The notes under the pieces were generated by a model. That model was not told where the DNA came from and ran no database searches. It was given only the letters and a program-made list of their open reading frames with translations. From contig JAEZYO010000113.1 in the NCBI GenBank assembly GCA_023419055.1, positions 1 to 5,200 of the forward strand: DNA of 5,200 nucleotides, in the 5' to 3' direction. Origin of the DNA: Pseudomonadota bacterium (lineage in GTDB: Bacteria; Myxococcota; Polyangia; Polyangiales; Polyangiaceae). Positions within the stretch are counted from its first letter, which is position 1. The number at the start of each line of letters is the position of its first letter. The position numbers and the translations under genes are program-made. Shown one piece after another: positions 1-5,200 of this stretch.

Positions 1-543
1 CTGCGAGGTCACGTGGTAGTGGACCTCGGGGTTCGCGGGGTTCTCGAACTGCTGCGGCATGAACGAGTCGGGAGTCGAGGCCAGGAGCTCGCGCGCCTTG
101 GCGATCGCGCCGTCCATCTGCTGCTCCTCGGGGGTGAGCACGAGCTTGGCCCCGAACGACTGCAAGAGCTGGCGGCGCTCGAGGCTCATGCTCTCGGGCA
201 TGGTGAGGATGCACTTGTAGCCTCGGCTCGCGCAGACCAGGGCGAGGCCGATTCCCGTGTTGCCGCTCGTCGGCTCGATCACGGTGCCGCCCGGCTTGAG
301 GCGACCGTCGCGTTCCGCCTGATCGATCATCGCGAGGCAGATGCGATCCTTCACCGACCCGCCCGGATTCATGGACTCGAGCTTGCCGAAGACGCGAGCG
401 CGGGGCGCTTCCTGGCCGAGCCGCCGGATCTCCACGAGCGGCGTGTCCATGATGAGATCGAGCACGTTGCCGTAGATGAGGCGGTGCTGCTTGATCGGGC
501 GCAGGCCCTTCGAGTCGGCGGTCGCGTTAGATGACGTAGACAT
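1..543 (-). CDS. cysK: Cysteine synthase (O-acetylserine sulfhydrylase), N-terminal 181 codons, truncated by the window edge
   Basis: PLP-dependent fold-type II enzyme that makes L-cysteine from O-acetylserine and sulfide in the cytoplasm. Seen in the translation: TPLV at residues 34-37, NPGGSVKDR at 59-67 with K65 as the expected PLP Schiff-base lysine, the TSGNTG loop at 92-97 that holds substrate/PLP phosphate, [10 protein letters not shown] at 115-124 and [11 protein letters not shown] at 165-175. The start is the ATG at 541-543. It lies inside the end of the upstream Rrf2 gene (17-nt overlap, different frame), with a GGAG about 9 nt before it, which suggests translational coupling. Compared with typical CysK there are roughly 20 extra N-terminal residues, and the usual GNTPL reads MDTPL. 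Cystathionine beta-synthase-like enzymes share the fold, but the motifs and the Rrf2 neighbour favour CysK. The C-terminal part, about 120-150 residues, lies outside the window. Confidence 0.93.
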   Translation of the reverse strand, partial: MSTSSNATADSKGLRPIKQHRLIYGNVLDLIMDTPLVEIRRLGQEAPRARVFGKLESMNPGGSVKDRICLAMIDQAERDGRLKPGGTVIEPTSGNTGIGLALVCASRGYKCILTMPESMSLERRQLLQSFGAKLVLTPEEQQMDGAIAKARELLASTPDSFMPQQFENPANPEVHYHVTSQ

Positions 544-988
544 AGCGTTGCGCTCCGGGCTTCCTGAGCCCTAGCTGTTCGGCGCGGGTACAGATGTCGG
601 CGATGGTAACGGCGTCGAAGCAGGCCTCGACGCTCGAAGACAGATCGCGGAAGATGGCTTCGGTCACGCGGCGCGTGTCGCTCACCGGTTGTGCTCGGCG
701 GGCGCTGCCCTCGCGTTCGCCGAGCATGATCGGCCCCTCGAGCGCGCGCACCACGTCACCCAGCCGGATCTCCGCGGCGCGCCGCGCCAGGCTGTACCCA
801 CCTTGCGGGCCGCGCTTCGACCCGACGATCCCGGACCGCTTCAGGTCCTGAAATATCTGTTCGAGGAAGCGCGGAGGGATGTTCTGCCGCTCGGCGATGT
901 CCTTCACCTGGGTCGGGCGCCCCTCGTTGTAGAAAGCGATGTCGAACAACGCTCGCACGGCATAACGGCCCTTGTTCGACAGCTTCAC
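527..988 (-). CDS. Rrf2-family transcriptional regulator (CymR/IscR-like, without the Fe-S cysteine triad)
   Basis: A 153-residue winged-helix DNA-binding protein of normal Rrf2 length. The start is GTG at 986-988, giving the family's typical opening [14 protein letters not shown]. The recognition helix region is [20 protein letters not shown] (residues 36-55) and the wing is [11 protein letters not shown] (59-69). IscR and NsrR carry three closely spaced cysteines around residues 90-110 that bind an iron-sulfur cluster. Here that stretch ([21 protein letters not shown]) has none, and the only cysteines are C123 and C133. With cysK directly downstream and overlapping, the best analogy is CymR of Bacillus, an Rrf2 repressor of cysteine metabolism that works in complex with CysK. 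That role is inferred from context. Autoregulation is likely, since many Rrf2 regulators sit first in their own operon. No Shine-Dalgarno sequence is visible before the GTG. Confidence 0.93.
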   Translation of the reverse strand: MKLSNKGRYAVRALFDIAFYNEGRPTQVKDIAERQNIPPRFLEQIFQDLKRSGIVGSKRGPQGGYSLARRAAEIRLGDVVRALEGPIMLGEREGSARRAQPVSDTRRVTEAIFRDLSSSVEACFDAVTIADICTRAEQLGLRKPGAQRYVYVI

Positions 989-996
989 GGCACGTC

Positions 997-1025
997 TACA
1001 TGTATTCCCTCATCGGATTTGTCAA
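997..1025 (-). promoter_or_regulatory. Candidate promoter of the Rrf2-cysK unit with a TACATGTA palindrome
   Basis: On the minus strand a perfect -35 hexamer TTGACA lies at 1025-1020. No good -10 follows at 17 bp. The nearest options are TACATG (15-bp spacer, 1004-999) and TGTAGA (19-bp spacer, 1000-995), each matching three of six consensus bases. The 8-bp palindrome TACATGTA (997-1004) sits on the -10 position and could be an operator. A transcript starting near 990 would begin almost at the GTG codon at 988. The -35 is clear; the rest is inference. Confidence 0.5.
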
Positions 1026-1026
1026 G

Positions 1027-1058
1027 AACCCCTCCTAGAGCCCTGGAATTGAGGGGTT
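1027..1058 (-). terminator. Inverted repeat between hsp20 and the Rrf2 gene, possible terminator
   Basis: AACCCCTC (1027-1034) and GAGGGGTT (1051-1058) form a perfect 8-bp stem with a 16-nt loop, 25 nt after the hsp20 stop codon. It could end hsp20 transcription, but the minus strand has only TTCTT after the stem instead of a real T-tract. It ends one base before the TTGACA hexamer of the Rrf2 gene, so it could also be a regulator site. The repeat is certain; its function is not. Confidence 0.4.
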
Positions 1059-1082
1059 ACGTGAGACTCAAGGCTCGGGCCG

Positions 1083-1685
1083 TCAGCCCGTTTCGACGGG
1101 TTCCCGGTCCTCGGCGTCCGGCGGCTCCGGGCCCTCGCCACCGCCCTTTTCGCTCGAGCCTTCCTGTGAGCTCGCGAGCGTCGCCTCCGGCGGCGTGCTC
1201 CCCGGCGTCGAGATCGCGTGTGAGCTTTCACTTTCCAGCGCGCCGGCCTCCGAGGAAATCGGGATCTTGCGAGCGTGAGCGCCGGCGCCTTTCGGGATCG
1301 TCACTATCAGGACACCCTGCTCGAACTTCGCCTTGATGCGGCCGAGATCGATCCCGGGCGGGAGCTGAATCGAGCGCGCGAAGCTACCGTAGCTTCGTTC
1401 GACGTATTCCATCCCTCGAGTCGTCTTGTGCTCCTCGCGCCGCTTCTCGCCGCGGATCGTGAGCATGCCTTCTTCGAGGCGCAGCTCGACGTCTTGGGAG
1501 CGCATCCCCGGAAGCTCGGCGCAGAGCTTGTATTCGCTGTCGAGCTCCACGACGTCGAGCTTCGGCCTGAACTCGTCCGGTGCGGGCCCGTGCTGGCTCG
1601 TCGAAACCCCGCCGAACAGGCTGTCGAAGAGCTGGTCGATGTCGCGCCGCAGGTCCCAGAGCGGACGCGAAATTTGGTTTGCCAT
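1083..1685 (-). CDS. Small heat-shock protein, Hsp20/alpha-crystallin family, with long acidic C-terminal tail
   Basis: A 200-residue ATP-independent holdase chaperone that binds unfolding proteins in the cytoplasm and forms large oligomers. The N-terminal arm (1-39) contains WDLRRDIDQLFDSLFGG, typical of bacterial Hsp20. The alpha-crystallin domain runs from about 40 to 132, with LDVVELDSEYKLCAELPGM at 43-61 and the signature GVLIVTIPK at 124-132. The oligomerisation I-x-I motif is IPI at 141-143. Beyond it are some 55 residues rich in Glu, Ser, Pro and Gly, about 40 more than most bacterial family members of 140-160 residues. The start ATG at 1683-1685 is fixed by a strong AAAGGAGG ribosome-binding site 9 nt upstream. 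The gene stands alone, divergent from the lipoprotein gene. Neither CIRCE nor a clear sigma32 promoter is visible upstream, so control may lie in the leader hairpin. Confidence 0.95.
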   Translation of the reverse strand: MANQISRPLWDLRRDIDQLFDSLFGGVSTSQHGPAPDEFRPKLDVVELDSEYKLCAELPGMRSQDVELRLEEGMLTIRGEKRREEHKTTRGMEYVERSYGSFARSIQLPPGIDLGRIKAKFEQGVLIVTIPKGAGAHARKIPISSEAGALESESSHAISTPGSTPPEATLASSQEGSSEKGGGEGPEPPDAEDREPVETG

Positions 1686-1714
1686 CGGTTCGTGCCTCCT
1701 TTGACGACGAACCG
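1686..1714 (-). promoter_or_regulatory. hsp20 leader hairpin carrying the Shine-Dalgarno sequence; candidate RNA thermometer
   Basis: In the mRNA, CGGUUCGU (1714-1707) and ACGAACCG (1693-1686) form a perfect 8-bp stem whose last base touches the AUG. The 13-nt loop (1706-1694) holds AAAGGAGG. Inside the loop three more pairs are possible with one bulged C: G1705-C1694, U1704-G1695 and C1703-G1696. These would bury the last two G of the ribosome-binding site. The inverted repeat and its position are seen directly. Temperature-dependent control is inferred from the downstream heat-shock gene. It does not match the ROSE or fourU patterns. The same repeat could instead be a DNA operator. Confidence 0.6.
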
Positions 1715-1893
1715 GACGTGCATCAGGTAGGCCAGAAAACCCCGAGCGCAGCGCCCCAGAGGGCCGGCGGACACTCGCGATTCGGTGAGCGAGGTCGCCC
1801 CCGAGCTCCCGAGAAGTCGTGTCATCACGTCACAATGAGGCCACTCGGGACCAGGCTTGCGCGCCGCGCCGCGAAAGGGAATGCTCCGGCCCC
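1715..1893. other. Divergent intergenic region between hsp20 and the lipoprotein gene
   Basis: No gene is convincing here. It must hold the promoters of both flanking genes, but I find no clear -35/-10 pair in either direction and no CIRCE (TTAGCACTC-N9-GAGTGCTAA). The only patterned element is an imperfect dyad GTGTCATCACGTCAC at 1819-1833. The plus-strand AAAGGGA at 1874-1880 is the best ribosome-binding site for the lipoprotein gene, although its 14-nt distance to the ATG is long. Confidence 0.4.
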
Positions 1894-2183
1894 ATGAGTG
1901 AGCGCGCATCGAACAAGCGGGTCGCTTCCGAAACCATCCTGGCGCTCCTCGCCGGACTCGCCATCGCGGGCTGCGAGAAGAAGCAGGAAGCCGCTCCCGA
2001 GCCGCCGGCCGCCGCCGACAACGCGGCCCCGGCACCCGCGGCGAGCGGAGCTCCCGCCGACGCCAAGGTCGAGGCCAAGGAGGTCCCGGCCGCAGCGGCT
2101 TCTGCCAGCGCGAAGCCGAAGCAGGAGAAGGCCGGAAAGTGTACCTCCGGCGGCTGCGCCCCGGGTCAGTGCGGGGCGAACGA

Positions 2184-2187
<4 letters not shown>
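1894..2187 (+). CDS. Small predicted lipoprotein with Ala/Pro-rich body and CX4CX4C tail
   Basis: I do not recognise the family. The 97-residue product starts with a short basic region (MSERASNKR), then a hydrophobic stretch ending in the lipobox IAGC, so C27 is the predicted lipidated residue after signal peptidase II cleavage. The mature part is low complexity: Ala, Pro, Glu and Lys from about 28 to 80, probably disordered. It ends in GKCTSGGCAPGQCGAND, with cysteines C83, C88 and C93 evenly five residues apart. The evenly spaced Cys/Gly tail resembles the Cys-rich ends of periplasmic metal-buffering peptides with GKCG motifs, but no modifying enzyme is nearby and the match is only by style. 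The ATG at 1894 is chosen because it places the signal peptide correctly. An in-frame GTG at 1819 would add 25 unlikely residues. The gene is convergent with the acyl-CoA synthetase gene, and the stop codons overlap. Confidence 0.75.
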
Positions 2188-3965
<1,778 letters not shown>

Positions 3966-4106
3966 GAGGTTGTCCGGCGGAGGCTCGCCGCGCGGGCGAG
4001 CGAGAGCGACTCTCTCTAGTGTGACCGCGGCGAAGCGGCTGCGTGGGTGGGGACCCCGCGGAAATCACTTTCGCGGAGCGGGCGGGGTGGGGCGTGCCGC
4101 CCCGAG
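3966..4106 (-). other. Structured 5' leader region of the acyl-CoA synthetase gene
   Basis: This stretch would be transcribed from the promoter near 4154-4183. It holds several short inverted repeats: CGGCG/CGCCG (3975-3979, 3986-3990), GAGAG/CTCTC (4002-4006, 4012-4016), CCGCG-g-AAA/TTTCGCGG (4056-4064, 4069-4076, one bulged G) and GGGGCG/CGCCCC with a 3-nt loop (4089-4094, 4098-4103). No ORF here looks real. In GC-rich DNA some such stems are expected by chance, so no function is claimed for any single one. Confidence 0.35.
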
Positions 4107-4123
4107 GAAAATGCCAGGGCGCT

Positions 4124-4141
4124 GACCGGTTCCGACCGGTC
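4124..4141. promoter_or_regulatory. Candidate operator, inverted repeat GACCGGT-N4-ACCGGTC
   Basis: GACCGGTTCCGACCGGTC is a perfect 7-bp inverted repeat with a 4-nt spacer. Since ACCGGT is itself a palindrome, the core also reads as a direct repeat with a 10-bp period, one helical turn. It lies just downstream of the predicted start of the synthetase transcript (about +6 to +23), where a bound repressor would block transcription. The protein that binds it is not known. Confidence 0.5.
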
Positions 4142-4153
4142 CGTGCTCGAGGG

Positions 4154-4183
4154 AATCTAGGAAACGCGGGGCGGTAGGGTCAA
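4154..4183 (-). promoter_or_regulatory. Sigma70-like promoter for the acyl-CoA synthetase gene
   Basis: On the minus strand TTGACC (4183-4178) is followed by an 18-bp spacer and TAGATT (4159-4154). The hexamers match the consensus at five and four of six positions. Transcription would start near 4147 and give a leader of about 180 nt before the ATG at 3965. It is the best promoter-like pair in this divergent region and faces the synthetase gene. Confidence 0.5.
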
Positions 4184-4213
4184 CGGAAAGAAAAATGCTA
4201 GAGATTCGGCCCC

Positions 4214-4234
4214 GCCGGGCAAAATTGCCCGGGC
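4214..4234 (+). promoter_or_regulatory. Hairpin in the miaB leader
   Basis: CCGGGCAA (4215-4222) and TTGCCCGG (4225-4232) are perfectly complementary around a two-base centre. The practical stem is CCGGGC/GCCCGG around AAAATT, and it can be extended by pairing 4214-4216 with 4232-4234 if G4231 is bulged. It ends 13 nt before the miaB ATG, and no purine-rich ribosome-binding site is visible between them. An AT-rich patch (4187-4207) upstream may contain the miaB promoter, but no clear hexamers are seen. Confidence 0.4.
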
Positions 4235-4247
4235 TCCCACGCTCCAC

Positions 4248-5200
4248 ATGCGAAGTTATAGCGTCGTCACGTTCGGCTGTCAGATGAACCAGCACGACTC
4301 CGAGCGAATCGGAGAAGTCCTGAGGGCGGCCGGCTACACCGACGTCCCGGAGCCCGCTCACGCGGATCTCGTCGTCCTCAATACTTGCAGCGTGCGTGAG
4401 AAGGCGGAGCAAAAGCTCCGCAGCGAAGTCGGACGGCTCGGTCTCCTCAAGCGCGAGCGGCCGGAGCTCGCGATCGTGGTGGCGGGCTGCGTGGCCCAGC
4501 AAGAAGGGCAACGGCTGCTCGAACGCCTGCCGCAGATCGACATCATCCTCGGGCCCGACAACATCCCGGAGCTCCCGGGACTGTTGGCCGATCTCGAGCT
4601 CGGGGGTGTCCCAAAAGTACACACGGAATTCGATACGACTTCCCCCTACTTCCTGCCCGCGCAGCCGGAGCCCGGGCGGCAGGGAGCGACCGCGTTCGTC
4701 ACCGTGATGAAGGGCTGCAACGAGCGCTGCACGTACTGCATCGTGCCTTACACCCGCGGTCCCGAGCGCTACCGACCTGCGCGTGAGATCGTGAGCGAGA
4801 TCGAGCGCCTGGTCGCGGCGGGCGTGAAGGAGGTGACGCTGCTCGGGCAGACGGTGAACAGCTACCGGGATCCGGAAGCGTCGCTCGCCCCCGCGCCCGA
4901 AGCCGGGAATGCGGGGTGGCTCCACACCCGGAGCTCGCAGTCCGCCGCCGACGAGAGCGAGTTCGCCGCGTTGCTCCGGCTCATCGCCGAGCGCGTCCCC
5001 GACCTCTTGCGCCTGCGGTACACGAGCCCGCACCCGCGCCACCTCACGCGCTCACTGATCGCGGCCCACCGCGATCTTCCGCTGCTCGCGCGCCACGTGC
5101 ACCTGCCTGTCCAATCCGGCAGTGATCGCTTGCTGAAGCGCATGCTGCGCCGCTACACGGCGGCCGAGTACCGCGAGCGCATCGCCGCCCTGTGCGAGGC
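4248..5200 (+). CDS. miaB: tRNA-2-methylthio-N6-dimethylallyladenosine synthase (MiaB), N-terminal 317 codons, truncated by the window edge
   Basis: Radical SAM methylthiotransferase that converts i6A37 to ms2i6A37 in tRNAs reading UNN codons, in the cytoplasm. Domains seen: an N-terminal methylthiotransferase domain with cysteines C11 (FGCQMN), C47 (NTCSVREKAEQK, a MiaB-type signature rather than RimO or MtaB) and C81 (AGCVAQ), which ligate the auxiliary 4Fe-4S cluster. The radical SAM core follows with CNERCTYC (C157, C161, C164), then LLGQTVNSY (198-206) and HLPVQSGSD (285-293). The remaining core and the C-terminal TRAM domain lie beyond the window. The ATG at 4248 gives the normal family N-terminus. 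Between GQTVNSY and FAALLRL there is a loop of about 32 residues (207-238), roughly 20 longer than in E. coli MiaB. The frame stays open to the last base. It is divergent from the acyl-CoA synthetase gene. Confidence 0.96.
   Translation, partial: MRSYSVVTFGCQMNQHDSERIGEVLRAAGYTDVPEPAHADLVVLNTCSVREKAEQKLRSEVGRLGLLKRERPELAIVVAGCVAQQEGQRLLERLPQIDIILGPDNIPELPGLLADLELGGVPKVHTEFDTTSPYFLPAQPEPGRQGATAFVTVMKGCNERCTYCIVPYTRGPERYRPAREIVSEIERLVAAGVKEVTLLGQTVNSYRDPEASLAPAPEAGNAGWLHTRSSQSAADESEFAALLRLIAERVPDLLRLRYTSPHPRHLTRSLIAAHRDLPLLARHVHLPVQSGSDRLLKRMLRRYTAAEYRERIAALCE

Noticed and set aside
13..534. Plus-strand open frame of 173 codons
   Set aside because: It is the antisense of cysK, with an Arg/His/Leu-rich translation typical of shadow frames in GC-rich DNA.
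1066..1072. ACTCAAG, a half-site of the HAIR element bound by HspR
   Set aside because: The partner half-site at the required 7-bp distance is absent, and it lies downstream of hsp20, not in its promoter.
1819..1833. Imperfect dyad GTGTCATCACGTCAC upstream of the lipoprotein gene
   Set aside because: Symmetry is broken at several positions and no promoter could be placed around it, so it is not called an operator.
1819..1893. Upstream in-frame GTG start for the lipoprotein
   Set aside because: It would put 25 polar, Arg-rich residues before the signal peptide and spoil lipoprotein export; the ATG at 1894 fits better.
1307..2035. Minus-strand open frame of 242 codons overlapping hsp20
   Set aside because: It reads hsp20 in the wrong frame, giving Ser/Arg-rich sequence with no family features.
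4108..4203. Imperfect direct repeat AAAATGCCAGGG (4108-4119) and AAAATGCTAGAG (4192-4203), 84 bp apart
   Set aside because: Ten of twelve bases match, but the unit is short and there are only two copies; chance is a sufficient explanation.
4065..5042. Minus-strand open frame of 325 codons
   Set aside because: Antisense to miaB, whose cysteine motifs are all intact on the plus strand.

Overview
The window is GC-rich, densely coding bacterial chromosome. High GC, Ala/Pro-rich lipoprotein sequence and the mix of housekeeping genes suggest a deltaproteobacterium or myxobacterium (Myxococcota, perhaps Polyangia-like). This is inferred from sequence style only; no marker gene for taxonomy is present. 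I see no phage, insertion sequence, CRISPR array, tRNA or rRNA.

Layout, left to right. (1) Positions 1-988, minus strand: a two-gene unit in which an Rrf2-family regulator (GTG start at 988) overlaps by 17 nt the start of a cysteine synthase gene (cysK, ATG at 543) that runs off the left edge. The regulator lacks the Fe-S cysteines of IscR, so a CymR-like sensor of cysteine status is the best guess. (2) Positions 1083-1685, minus strand: a small heat-shock protein (Hsp20/alpha-crystallin) with an unusually long acidic tail. Its ribosome-binding site lies in the loop of a perfect 8-bp hairpin that ends exactly at the ATG. (3) Positions 1894-2187, plus strand, divergent from hsp20: a 97-residue predicted lipoprotein with an Ala/Pro/Lys-rich body and a C-terminal CX4CX4C tail. 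(4) Positions 2184-3965, minus strand: a full-length long-chain acyl-CoA synthetase (AMP-forming). It is convergent with the lipoprotein gene, and the two stop codons overlap within CTAA. A 14-bp palindrome and an 11-bp-stem hairpin in the last codons of the synthetase gene are probably the terminator of the lipoprotein transcript. (5) Positions 3966-4247: a divergent control region with a sigma70-like promoter for the synthetase, an inverted repeat just downstream of it, and several hairpins. (6) Positions 4248-5200, plus strand: the first 317 codons of miaB (tRNA methylthiotransferase), cut by the right edge.

The Rrf2-cysK pair is clearly one functional unit (cysteine supply and its control). 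The other genes look like neighbouring housekeeping and stress genes, not one pathway. I do not find a convincing new multi-gene system. The strongest candidates for undescribed biology are the SD-in-loop hairpin on the hsp20 leader (possible RNA thermometer), the small Cys-tailed lipoprotein, and the promoter-proximal inverted repeat before the acyl-CoA synthetase.
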